Assembly: GCA_017885175.1 (NCBI GenBank)
Contig: JAFNGP010000144.1
Coordinates: 1,369-14,291 of the forward strand
From: a bacterium
Lineage (GTDB): Bacteria; Krumholzibacteriota; Krumholzibacteriia; Krumholzibacteriales; Krumholzibacteriaceae
Direction: 5' to 3'
DNA length: 12,923 bases
Below the pieces are notes generated by a model that was given only the letters and a program-made list of their open reading frames with translations, did not search any database and was not told where the DNA came from. This document shows, piece by piece, positions 1 to 6,718 of the stretch (its first letter is position 1; the number at the start of each line of letters is the position of its first letter). The translations under genes and the position numbers were made by a program.

Positions 1-660
1 GCGGAGTACATGACGGTGAGCGAGGATTTCGCTTACGCTATTCCCGCGATCTTCACCGACGCCCAGGCGGCGCCGCTTCTCTGCGCGGGAGCGGTAGGAT
101 ATCGCTCGCTCCGTCTCGCGAATCTCGAGAACGGAAGGAGCCTGGGGCGCGCGGGCTTCGGCGCCTCAGCGCACCTCGTTCTCATGATGGCGCGGCGACG
201 GTATCCGGATTCGCGCGTGTTCGTTTTTTCGAGAAGCCCGCAGGAGCGCGCCTTCGCCCTGGAGCTCGGCGCCGCGTGGGCGGGGGACATCGGCGAAGAG
301 GCTCCGGAGCCGCTCGCGGCCGTCATCGATACGACGCCCGCGTGGCGGCCGGTCGTCGAGGCGCTGAAGAATCTCGCGCCCGGCGGCCGTCTCGTGATAA
401 ACGCGATACGCAAGGAGGAGCGGGACAGGGACTGCCTGCTCCGGCTCGATTATGCGGCTCATCTCTGGATGGAACGGGAGATCAAGAGCGCGGCCAACGT
501 GACGCGCGCCGACGTGCGCGATTTTCTCGATCTCGCCGCCGCGATTCCGATCGAGCCGGAGATCGAGGAGTTTCCCCTGGAGGACGCGAACCGGGCGCTC
601 CTCGAGCTCAAGAATAGAAAGATCCGCGGGGCGAAGGTTCTCGTAATTGACGAACGATAG
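1..660 (+). CDS. Zinc-type alcohol dehydrogenase (MDR family, CAD2-like), 3' part only
   Basis: The reading frame is open from base 1, so the gene starts upstream of the window. The apparent ATG at 10 is internal, preceded in frame by Ala-Glu-Tyr, as in the family's conserved 'GxYAEY' stretch. What remains is the nucleotide-binding and C-terminal part of a medium-chain dehydrogenase. A GFGASAH glycine-rich turn (about nt 154-174) replaces the usual GxGxxG and is typical of the CAD2-like zinc alcohol dehydrogenase subgroup. It is followed by VFVFSRSPQER, LELGAAWAGD, an APGGRLVI strand and a C-terminal EEFPLEDANRALLELK segment. The family oxidises alcohols or reduces aldehydes with NAD(P)H in the cytoplasm. 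The catalytic zinc ligands lie in the missing N-terminal half and cannot be checked. The actual substrate is unknown. The next gene begins 59 nt downstream with its own ribosome binding site. Confidence 0.88.
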   Translation, partial: AEYMTVSEDFAYAIPAIFTDAQAAPLLCAGAVGYRSLRLANLENGRSLGRAGFGASAHLVLMMARRRYPDSRVFVFSRSPQERAFALELGAAWAGDIGEEAPEPLAAVIDTTPAWRPVVEALKNLAPGGRLVINAIRKEERDRDCLLRLDYAAHLWMEREIKSAANVTRADVRDFLDLAAAIPIEPEIEEFPLEDANRALLELKNRKIRGAKVLVIDER

Positions 661-719
661 ACGATTCTCCCGCGGGCGGCGTTCGGCCGCGCGGCGATAT
701 TCCGGGAAAGGAGACACTG

Positions 720-1052
720 ATGACCCTTCTGTACCTGTGCTCTGACCAGTTCGGTATGGGCGAACTCGAGCTCGGGCGCAAGCTCCTCGAGATGTATCTC
801 GAAAGGCTCGCTCGCTCCGACGTGAAGATCGACCTCATCGGATGTTCGAATTCCGGCATATTTCTCACGACCGAGGGGAGCCGGGTCATCGAGAGCTTGA
901 GGATCCTCGAGAAGAAGGGAGCGCGGATCGCCTCGTGCGGAACGTGCCTCGACCATTACAATCTTCGCGACAAGCTTCTCATCGGCGAGGTCGGGACCAT
1001 GGATATGACGGTCCAGCTTCTCGCGACGGCCGATAGGGTGATTCGACCTTGA
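720..1052 (+). CDS. Stand-alone DsrE-family protein resembling the C-terminal domain of YedF
   Basis: This 110-aa cytoplasmic protein begins with a beta-strand (LLYLCSDQFGMGE). It carries the signature IASCGTCLDHYNL at residues 70-82, with Cys73 and Cys76, followed by RDKLLIGEVGTMDM. That block is characteristic of the DsrE-like C-terminal half of YedF, a protein linked to selenium or sulfur metabolism. In YedF this half follows a TusA-like domain. Here nothing TusA-like precedes it: the start at 720 has a good AAGGAG site (708-713, 6-nt spacing), and the 59 nt upstream could not encode a TusA domain. A role in sulfur or selenium transfer, with Cys73/Cys76 as carriers, is inferred from the family and has not been shown. 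It sits between an alcohol dehydrogenase and a V4R-like gene, which does not clarify its job. Confidence 0.85.
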   Translation: MTLLYLCSDQFGMGELELGRKLLEMYLERLARSDVKIDLIGCSNSGIFLTTEGSRVIESLRILEKKGARIASCGTCLDHYNLRDKLLIGEVGTMDMTVQLLATADRVIRP

Positions 1053-1183
1053 GTGCGGGCGAGCCGCGGAGAAAACTCGATCCGTTTGCGCATGAAGCTT
1101 AATTGCGGCATGGACTTTGCTCAATATCTCGTCCGTCGGGCGGTCGCAGCAGCGTCATAGAGTTATGAGGAAGGTGCCTGGCG

Positions 1184-1741
1184 ATGGAAATCAAAGGACT
1201 TGTGATTCAGGCTCGCAAGGAGTTCGCCGAGGAGCATTTCGGCAAGGATGCTTGGCAAAAAGTTCTCGAGACTCTGCCGCCGGAGGATAAGAAAGCGCTC
1301 TGCGATCTGATCCTGACGGCGAAATGGTATCCGTTCGAGCTCGGCGAGCGTCTCGATCGGGCCATCGTCAACGTGCTCGGAGAGGGCAGGGAGAAGTTCT
1401 TCGAGGAAATCGGCGCGAAATCGGCTCAGCGGAGCCTGATGAAGGTCCACAAGTCGTTTCTTGCGCCCGGCGATCCGCAGGCCTTCCTGAAGAAGGTCGA
1501 CGTCATGTATAAATTTTACTACGATACCGGACGCCGCGAATACACGCAGACCGGTCCGACCTCGGGCGTCATGACGACGTATGAGGCCAAGACCTTTTCC
1601 GTTCCCGATTGCCTCACCGTTCTCGGATGGCACAAGGAAGCGCTCAGGATGTGCGGCGCGCGGAACGTCGATGGCGTCGAGGAAGAGTGCCGCGCGAAAG
1701 GCGGTTCCTGCTGCCGGTACCGGTTCAAATGGAACGTGTAG
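1184..1741 (+). CDS. V4R / DUF2378-like (heme-NO-binding-like fold) protein with C-terminal cysteines
   Basis: This is a 185-aa soluble protein with no signal peptide or membrane segment. The first 90 residues look helical (EFAEEHFG, WQKVLETLPPEDKKAL). The middle has the pattern 'G...F..E.G...A' (residues 66-81). The C-terminus reads CGARNVDGVEEEC then KGGSCCRYRFKW (Cys157, Cys169, Cys176, Cys177). This order, including a terminal 'C..kG...C.f...W', resembles the V4R / DUF2378 group of small-molecule or redox sensor domains related to heme-NO-binding proteins. The assignment comes from pattern memory and is moderate. The start is supported by AGGAAGG at 1168-1174. The gene ends 24 nt from the convergent gene on the other strand. 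No DNA-binding or kinase domain is attached, so any sensing role would need a partner protein. Confidence 0.68.
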   Translation: MEIKGLVIQARKEFAEEHFGKDAWQKVLETLPPEDKKALCDLILTAKWYPFELGERLDRAIVNVLGEGREKFFEEIGAKSAQRSLMKVHKSFLAPGDPQAFLKKVDVMYKFYYDTGRREYTQTGPTSGVMTTYEAKTFSVPDCLTVLGWHKEALRMCGARNVDGVEEECRAKGGSCCRYRFKWNV

Positions 1742-1765
1742 GGGCTCGCGTCGCCCGCGCGGCCG

Positions 1766-2983
1766 CTATCGGGCGAACTCGACCCGGTCCACTTCGTCCC
1801 ATTCGATCTCGACTTTCTTTCCGTCGTTACTCCTGACGTATATTCCGTTGTTGTCCTCGTCGACGTCGTTCGTGCCGCGCAGCTTGAAGCTGCGGCCGTC
1901 CCACAGCGTCACGGTAGCCGCATGAAAGCCGACCGGCTTGATCTCCTTGACGTTGCCGAACTCGATATCGAACGCGACTTCGCGATCCTCGCCGTCGAGC
2001 ATCTCCCACGTGAATTCCTCGTCGTCGTCCCAGCGGATCGCGCCGGAATATTTTGTGCCGTCGTCGGCGTACACGGTGCCTTCGAGGCGCCTGCCGCCGT
2101 CGAAGCGGTCATACGCGACGGCCGCGGGCGGCGCCTTGAATTCGAGCTTTTCGAATTCGTTCCATTCGGCCGTGATCTGGCCGATGGCGGGATCGTAGAC
2201 GGCGATGCCGCGATTCGAGTCGTCGACGTCGTTCGTTTCGCCGAGAACGATCTCGTCGCCGTTCGTCAGGGTCAGCACGGCTTCATCGGAGTTGCGGCGC
2301 GCGATGGATTTGATCTTGTCGAACGCGATCTTGCGGGTGTGATCCTTGTGCTCGCCGTCGAGAACGTCGTTCGTGAAAAGCTCGTCCGCGTCCCAGCTCA
2401 CCCATCCCGTGTATTCGTCGCCGTGCCGCGTCGTCATCGTGCCGTAAAGGCGCTCGCCGAACTCCGACTTGAGGTCTGCCGGTCCCTGTAACAGCTCGAC
2501 GCTCTCGACCTCGTCCCAGTCGAACTCGATCTCTCCCTCCCTGGAATCCTCGATCGCGATGCCGCGGCTCTCCTCCCCGATGTCCGTCGAACCGCCCTCG
2601 AGGCGAACCTGCTCGCCGGACTTGAGCGTCAGGCGCACGGCGTCGCCATGGAGCGGCTCGATCGTCTTGATGTGGCCGAAGCAAACGCCCGATTGGACCG
2701 AGCTCGCGTCCTCCACGTTCCAGCGATCGCCGATGGTGATGCCGAATACGACGATCTTCTCGTGGTGGCGATCCGAGGAATGGCTTCTATGAAGGTCCTT
2801 GGTGCCGTTGAGGATATCGCTCCAGGAGGCTTCGTTCTTGTCCCACCGGATGAGACCCTCGTAGACGTCTCCGTCGACGGTGGTGAGCTTCCCGTACAGC
2901 CTGCCGCTGCTGTCGGCGAAAGCCGCTGACGTTACTGCAATTATGAAGATTGCGGCAATGGCCGGAATAGCGCCTCGCTTCAT
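1766..2983 (-). CDS. Exported protein with three internal repeats (unknown function)
   Basis: This 405-aa protein has a clear Sec signal peptide: a basic MKR start, a hydrophobic core at residues 5-20, and a probable cut after AFA (residue 23). The mature part consists of three diverged repeats. Each opens with an aligned gap-free 34-residue segment (27-60, 177-210, 298-331) of the form 'RLYGxxxxxDGxxYxGxxxWDxxExxxxDxLxG'. Each continues through a 'TNDVDxxNxGI'-like acidic loop (131-142, 250-260, 371-381) and ends with 'EWDEVxxVEF'-like text. Repeat 1 has an extra roughly 30-residue insert containing His65, His68, His73 and His74. The protein is strongly acidic and predicted to be beta-rich and periplasmic. 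I do not recognise the family. The start is fixed by GGAGG on the minus strand at 2993-2997. It is transcribed alone, divergently from the membrane protein gene at 3119. Confidence 0.85.
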   Translation of the reverse strand: MKRGAIPAIAAIFIIAVTSAAFADSSGRLYGKLTTVDGDVYEGLIRWDKNEASWSDILNGTKDLHRSHSSDRHHEKIVVFGITIGDRWNVEDASSVQSGVCFGHIKTIEPLHGDAVRLTLKSGEQVRLEGGSTDIGEESRGIAIEDSREGEIEFDWDEVESVELLQGPADLKSEFGERLYGTMTTRHGDEYTGWVSWDADELFTNDVLDGEHKDHTRKIAFDKIKSIARRNSDEAVLTLTNGDEIVLGETNDVDDSNRGIAVYDPAIGQITAEWNEFEKLEFKAPPAAVAYDRFDGGRRLEGTVYADDGTKYSGAIRWDDDEEFTWEMLDGEDREVAFDIEFGNVKEIKPVGFHAATVTLWDGRSFKLRGTNDVDEDNNGIYVRSNDGKKVEIEWDEVDRVEFAR

Positions 2984-2992
2984 TCTCCTGTA

Positions 2993-2997
2993 CCTCC
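2993..2997 (-). promoter_or_regulatory. Ribosome binding site for the repeat-protein gene
   Basis: On the minus strand, GGAGG lies 9 nt before the ATG whose first base is 2983. A second AGGAG (2985-2989) lies only 1 nt from the ATG and is too close to act. The upstream motif therefore supports the chosen start, which also gives a proper signal peptide. Confidence 0.7.
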
Positions 2998-3105
2998 ATG
3001 AATGAGAAACCCCATGTTCTTCATACGCGCCGGCGCGGCGAATGGTTGCAGACGAGAATGAATTAATGCAACAATCCGGGCGCCGCGAACGTTCCTATGG
3101 AAGAG

Positions 3106-3111
3106 AGGAGG
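3106..3111 (+). promoter_or_regulatory. Ribosome binding site for the small membrane protein gene
   Basis: A perfect AGGAGG lies 7 nt before the ATG at 3119 and fixes that start. The surrounding stretch 3050-3080 is noticeably AT-richer than the genes on either side and probably carries the divergent promoters. I see no convincing -35/-10 pair there. Confidence 0.75.
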
Positions 3112-3118
3112 AACAATT

Positions 3119-3499
3119 ATGCAGCAACACGTAACTGTGGTCGCCGCGCTCAGGATCGGATCCGCCGTCATGGGGATCATGACCGCCGGGATTATCATCC
3201 TGTTCCTGATAGGTCCCGGGATTATCGCCCAATGCGTCGATGGCGACGGCGAGGCGCTCGTGATACTCACGGCTATCGCGATGCCGCTCGCATTCTTTTT
3301 TGTCCTGTGTTCCGTGCTCAACCTCGTTGGAGGCGTCGGGATACTGAGACGGAAGAATTGGGCGCGATACCTCGTCATGGTTCTTTCCGTTCTCGATATC
3401 TTCAACTTCCCGATCGGCACCGCGTTCGGAATCTACGGCATCTGGGTGCTCGCCAAGGACGAGACCGCGCGGTTGTTCATACAGCCAGCCCGCGAATAA
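3119..3499 (+). CDS. Small multi-pass membrane protein of unknown function
   Basis: This 126-aa protein has about four hydrophobic segments: roughly residues 12-38, 46-68, 82-97 and 99-112. A basic loop (LRRKNWARY, 76-84) lies between the second and third and probably faces the cytoplasm. The stretch GGVGILRRKNWARY followed by a short helix and FGIYGIWVL is typical of a common class of small bacterial inner-membrane proteins with no known role. The start is well supported by AGGAGG at 3106-3111. The gene appears to be monocistronic: a strong hairpin with a T-rich tail begins 9 nt after the stop codon. No catalytic residues are evident. Confidence 0.85.
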   Translation: MQQHVTVVAALRIGSAVMGIMTAGIIILFLIGPGIIAQCVDGDGEALVILTAIAMPLAFFFVLCSVLNLVGGVGILRRKNWARYLVMVLSVLDIFNFPIGTAFGIYGIWVLAKDETARLFIQPARE

Positions 3500-3507
3500 A
3501 ACGCAAT

Positions 3508-3557
3508 AGCCTGCCGCCGGCCCGTGCGGTATAATGGCGGCAGGCTTTATCGTTTTT
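3508..3557 (+). terminator. Rho-independent terminator
   Basis: A perfect 10-bp GC-rich stem pairs 3509-3518 (GCCTGCCGCC) with 3536-3545 (GGCGGCAGGC). A flanking A-T pair extends it to 11 bp. The loop is 17 nt and the tail at 3546-3557 is TTTATCGTTTTT. It follows the small membrane protein gene and ends 1 nt before the ATG of the next gene, so it should separate the two transcripts. Confidence 0.85.
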
Positions 3558-3558
3558 C

Positions 3559-4965
3559 ATGGGCAATTCGCGGGATCACATGCGCCGTCTATCGCCGTCA
3601 CATGAAGCAGCGCTCGTCTGGTGCGCAATCACCGTCATGGTGATCGCGGCCGCCCTCGGCCTGTATCAGGCCCGCGGCGCCGCGGGGTTCAAAGAGGTCA
3701 TTCAGCAGGGCCCGCTCTCCGACGTCGCGATCACGTTCTTTTCGGTCGCTCTCGCGTGGCTCTTGTTCGGCGCCTTTCTCCTGCTTCTCGCCCGCCGTCG
3801 CATCCATTCGGGAAACGTCTTCACCGCCGTGTGCTTCCTCGCCGTCGCTCTGCTGTACGTCAATTTTCTTCGCGAGCGCACCGTGTACGGCGACATCAAC
3901 GATTATATCAAGGCGGCCTCCAACCTTTTCCAGGGGGAGCCTCTCCACGCGCGCTATCTCTATCCGCCGTTCTGGGCGACCCTGCTCAAGCCTCTCGTGC
4001 CGTTCGGCTGGAGAGTCATCTTCGATCTCTGCTGGATCCTGAACGCGCTTTCCCTTTTCGCGTTCTTCTTTCTCTTGCACGCGACGCTGAAACGGTACGG
4101 CTTTTCCCCGCGCCTCGCCGCGCTCGTCACGGCCGCATTTCTCCTCGTCAACGTGCCGGTCATCCGGACGCTTTGCTACGTCCAGGTCAATATTCACGTG
4201 ATGAACCTGATTCTCGCCGCGCTGCTCCTGTATCCGCGGTCGATCGTGTTCTCGGCCTTGGCGATGAGCCTCGCCGTGCACTTCAAGGCTTCGCCGGCCG
4301 TTCTCGTGCTTGCGTTTCTGATACAGAAGGACTGGAGATGGCTCGCGTGGTTCGCCGCGTTCACGCTCGGCGTCGCGGCTTTGACCGTCGCGGCCGGCGG
4401 CGTCTCCCCGTACCGGGATTTTCTGACGAACGTGGGCGCACTTTACGGCGCCGGGGGCCCGAGCTTCCGGGAGAATTCGCTCGATTCGTTCGTACGGGCG
4501 CTCTTCGCCTCGCTCGGCGCCGGGCAGGCGTCCGTTCAATATTTCGTCGTGCCCTTGAAGATTCTGGCGGCGGCCGCGGCTCTCGCCGTCGTTTCGAGGA
4601 ACGTGCGGCGCGAAACGTTTTATGAAGGGGAAGCGGAGAAGGGGAGAGTCCTCAATGCCCTCCCCGCGCTCCTTCCGCTCATGATGCTTCTCTCTCCGCT
4701 CATATGGGAGCACCACGGGGTCTTTCTCGCCCTTCCCTTCCTCGTGATGGCGAGGAAGCTCTCGTCGGCCGGCGAATGGTCGGTTTTCGGCGCCGCCTAT
4801 TTTCTCGCGTTCCTCATGCCCACGTTCGATTTCTTTCCCTGGTCGTACGGGCGGCTGCTCGCGCTCTTCGCCTGGCTCTGGCTCGCGTGGCGCGTGTCGG
4901 GCCGCACGGGGACCTCGGCGGCCTTTGCGCGGGCGAATGCCGCGCTGGAATCGATCAAACTATGA
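3559..4965 (+). CDS. GT87-family (DUF2029) polytopic membrane glycosyltransferase
   Basis: This 468-aa protein has about ten or more hydrophobic segments and belongs to the GT-C fold class. Matching GT87 marks, in order, are: an acidic loop after the first helices (GDINDYIKAA, 111-120, with Asp112 and Asp115 as catalytic candidates); RYLYPPFWATLLKPL (132-146); HFKASPAVLVLAFL (241-254); and LSPLIWEHHGVFLALP (378-393), close to the family's 'SPxxWxHH' motif. Such enzymes transfer a sugar from a polyprenyl-phosphate donor to an envelope glycolipid or glycan on the outer face of the membrane. The sugar and acceptor here are unknown. The ATG at 3559 directly follows a terminator tail and has no ribosome binding site. 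The in-frame ATG at 3580 is an alternative, with only a weak GGGA before it. The stop overlaps the next start by 4 nt. Confidence 0.88.
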   Translation: MGNSRDHMRRLSPSHEAALVWCAITVMVIAAALGLYQARGAAGFKEVIQQGPLSDVAITFFSVALAWLLFGAFLLLLARRRIHSGNVFTAVCFLAVALLYVNFLRERTVYGDINDYIKAASNLFQGEPLHARYLYPPFWATLLKPLVPFGWRVIFDLCWILNALSLFAFFFLLHATLKRYGFSPRLAALVTAAFLLVNVPVIRTLCYVQVNIHVMNLILAALLLYPRSIVFSALAMSLAVHFKASPAVLVLAFLIQKDWRWLAWFAAFTLGVAALTVAAGGVSPYRDFLTNVGALYGAGGPSFRENSLDSFVRALFASLGAGQASVQYFVVPLKILAAAAALAVVSRNVRRETFYEGEAEKGRVLNALPALLPLMMLLSPLIWEHHGVFLALPFLVMARKLSSAGEWSVFGAAYFLAFLMPTFDFFPWSYGRLLALFAWLWLAWRVSGRTGTSAAFARANAALESIKL

Positions 4966-5963
4966 GAACGCCTGAATCGCGCGCGGACGGAGGGCGAGCC
5001 GGCTGGACGACATTCGCGATCATCCTGTCCGTCTCCGCCGTGCTCGCGTACATCTATTTTCGGGAGGTGGGAAGCCCGTATCTCAAGGAACGCCTCGAGC
5101 TCCACGGGCAGATACTGCGGGGAACCGCGGATTCGCCGTACCGGTACCGCGTGCTCGTGCCGTTCATCGGGGAGGCGCTCACGCGCGCGCTCGGCGCGGC
5201 GCTCCCCGGGGACAGGGCGTTTCTTCTCGCGTACGCGATCTACGATCTCGCGGCGATTTTCTTTCTGCTCGGAGTGCTGTATCGATACTTCAGGGGGTGG
5301 TTTTCGAACGAGCAGGCCCTCATCGGCGTTTTGTTCGCCGCCGCTACGATGCCGATGGCGCTCAGGGATCATTATTTTCAGCCGTGGAGCGTTCTCGAGG
5401 CGGGGCTGTTTGCGGCGGGACTTCTCTGCGTCCGCGACGGGCGGTACAAAGCGCTCGCCCTGATCGTCGCGCTCGCGTCGCTCAACCGGGAGACGGCGCT
5501 CTTCATTCCCCTGGCGTATCTCTTCGCAATCGCCGGAACGAAAGCGGGGGACGGCGCGAGTCGTCCGGCCGGCGGAAAGGCTCTGCTGCTCTTCGGCGGC
5601 TATATGGCGATATGGGCGGCCGCTTTCTTCGGGCTGAGGCTGTTCCTCGGCGGCGCGCCGCGCGTCGTGACGATCGGGGAGCTGCTTGCCCGGAATACGG
5701 ATACATTGGCGATCTTTCGTGCCGTCATGCGCGCCGCGCTCATCTTCGGCGCGTTCTGGATATTCGCCGCCGCCGGTTTCCGGCGCGCTCCCGAATTCGC
5801 GAAGCGGACCGCACTTCTTGTTCCCCTGTATCTCGCCGCGGTGGCCTTGTGGGGCATATGGCATGAAGTGCGGCTTATCATGCCGCTGTACGCGATCGTC
5901 ATTCCCCTGGGGCTTTCGTTCCTGTATCGCGGGCGCACCGCCTCGCCTCGTCCCGATTCCTGA
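4962..5963 (+). CDS. Polytopic membrane protein, GT-C-like, coupled to the GT87 gene
   Basis: This 333-aa protein has about eight hydrophobic segments (about 17-33, 86-107, 117-132, 145-157, 163-192, 207-229, 255-272 and 284-320). The ATG at 4962 overlaps the previous stop in an ATGA, implying translational coupling. The open frame continues upstream to 4704, but only by running through the GT87 gene. Notable conserved-looking text includes SPYRYRVLVPF (58-68), ASLNRETALFIPL (172-184) and WHEVRLIMPLYAIVIPL (300-316). These loops are common in membrane proteins encoded next to GT-C glycosyltransferases. I do not recognise a named family. A role with the GT87 enzyme in making or modifying an envelope glycan is inferred from the overlap and similar topology. 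About 115 nt without a gene follow. Confidence 0.8.
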   Translation: MRTPESRADGGRAGWTTFAIILSVSAVLAYIYFREVGSPYLKERLELHGQILRGTADSPYRYRVLVPFIGEALTRALGAALPGDRAFLLAYAIYDLAAIFFLLGVLYRYFRGWFSNEQALIGVLFAAATMPMALRDHYFQPWSVLEAGLFAAGLLCVRDGRYKALALIVALASLNRETALFIPLAYLFAIAGTKAGDGASRPAGGKALLLFGGYMAIWAAAFFGLRLFLGGAPRVVTIGELLARNTDTLAIFRAVMRAALIFGAFWIFAAAGFRRAPEFAKRTALLVPLYLAAVALWGIWHEVRLIMPLYAIVIPLGLSFLYRGRTASPRPDS

Positions 5964-6064
5964 GACGCGCCGCGGGATCGATCAATTTGCGGCTTGCGCG
6001 CGGCGCGAATGTGCCGCACAATAATCACCGAATTCCTTGTGCGCGGATGGGTTCGTCGATCCTG

Positions 6065-6072
6065 AAAGGGGG
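6065..6072 (+). promoter_or_regulatory. Ribosome binding site deciding the DUF2892 start
   Basis: AAAGGGGG lies 6 nt before the ATG at 6079. It favours that start over an in-frame TTG at 6037, which would add 14 residues not found in the family. Confidence 0.65.
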
Positions 6073-6078
6073 CCGCTC

Positions 6079-6285
6079 ATGACGGCTAATATCGGAACGG
6101 TCGATCGGGCGATCAGATTTCTCCTGGCCTTCGTCGTCGTCATTCTTTTGGTGACGGGGAAGGTGCACGGCACTCTCGCCATTATTCTCGGCATCGTCGG
6201 GGGCATACTCCTGATCACGGCGTTTATCAGATTCTGTTGTCTCTATACGCTTCTGAAGATTTCGACGGTGAAGAATACGAAGTAG
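6079..6285 (+). CDS. DUF2892 (YgaP-type) small inner-membrane protein
   Basis: This 68-aa protein opens with NIGTVDRAIRFLL, the hallmark of the DUF2892 transmembrane domain. Two hydrophobic hairpin helices follow (about residues 11-28 and 32-50), then FCCLYTLLKIST, corresponding to the family's usual 'CPLYxLLGxxT' ending. Here the Pro is replaced by Cys, giving a Cys-Cys pair. In YgaP this domain is fused to a rhodanese. Here it stands alone, as it does in many bacteria. Its function is unknown. It precedes the Nudix gene by 28 nt and could be the first gene of that transcript. Confidence 0.88.
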   Translation: MTANIGTVDRAIRFLLAFVVVILLVTGKVHGTLAIILGIVGGILLITAFIRFCCLYTLLKISTVKNTK

Positions 6286-6313
6286 GCGAAAGCAAATCCA
6301 CGACAGGTCGAAT

Positions 6314-6718
6314 ATGCCGATCAAGCTCGTTGCCGCGGCAATCATCATCTTGAAAGGGAAGGTGCTCCTCGCGCGGCGGAAGCAGGGGGACAGCCATCAG
6401 GGCTTCTGGGAGTTTCCGGGCGGGGCGGTCGAAGCGGGGGAGACGATCGAGGAGTGTCTCTCGCGCGAGCTGATGGAAGAGCTCGGCGTCGCGGCGACGG
6501 TGGCGGAGGTGATCGCCCGGAACGAATACCGCTCCGCGCGCGGCTCGATGGACCTCGTTGCGCTGCGCGCGCGCGTCGCGTCGGAAGAGTTCCGGTTGAC
6601 GGCGCACGACGCGATCGAATGGGTGAGCCCTTGCGACCTTGGGAAATACAAGCTCGCGCCGGCGGATGAGCCGATCGCCGCGGCGCTCAGGGAGAGGACG
6701 GATCTGTTTCAATCATGA
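6314..6718 (+). CDS. mutT: MutT-type Nudix hydrolase
   Basis: This 134-aa protein contains a complete Nudix box at residues 37-59 (G x5 E x7 REUxEExGU). Gly37, Glu43, Arg51, Glu52, Glu55 and Glu56 are all present, so it should bind Mg2+ and hydrolyse a nucleoside-diphosphate-linked substrate. The N-terminal KLVAAAIIILKGKVLLARR, the GFWEFPGG approach to the box, and the late AIEWVSPCDL all match the MutT / 8-oxo-dGTP diphosphatase subgroup. Length is normal for MutT. The likely role is cleaning oxidised nucleotides from the pool, though Nudix substrates are hard to assign from sequence. The ribosome binding site is weak (only CAGG upstream). The stop codon overlaps the rlmI start (ATGA, 6715-6718), so the two are probably translationally coupled. 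Confidence 0.92.
   Translation: MPIKLVAAAIIILKGKVLLARRKQGDSHQGFWEFPGGAVEAGETIEECLSRELMEELGVAATVAEVIARNEYRSARGSMDLVALRARVASEEFRLTAHDAIEWVSPCDLGKYKLAPADEPIAAALRERTDLFQS

Noticed and set aside
720..722. Possible selenocysteine context because of the YedF-like gene
   Set aside because: No in-frame TGA interrupts a recognisable protein anywhere in the window, and no selenium genes are present. The link is by family name only.
1751..1776. Possible bidirectional terminator (TCGCCCG / CGGGCGA) between convergent genes
   Set aside because: The stem is only 7 bp, spans the stop codon of the minus-strand gene, and has no T tract on either side.
1922..2491. 189-codon plus-strand frame opposite the repeat protein
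   Set aside because: The minus-strand product has a signal peptide, a ribosome binding site and three internal repeats. The plus-strand frame has none.
4704..4961. Extra 86 codons in frame upstream of the second GT-C-like gene
   Set aside because: They run through the GT87 gene and are Arg-rich. The ATGA overlap at 4962 is the natural start.
5988..6018. Inverted repeat TGCGGC / GCCGCA downstream of the second GT-C-like gene
   Set aside because: A 6-bp stem with a GC-rich 19-nt loop and no T tail is expected by chance in this composition.
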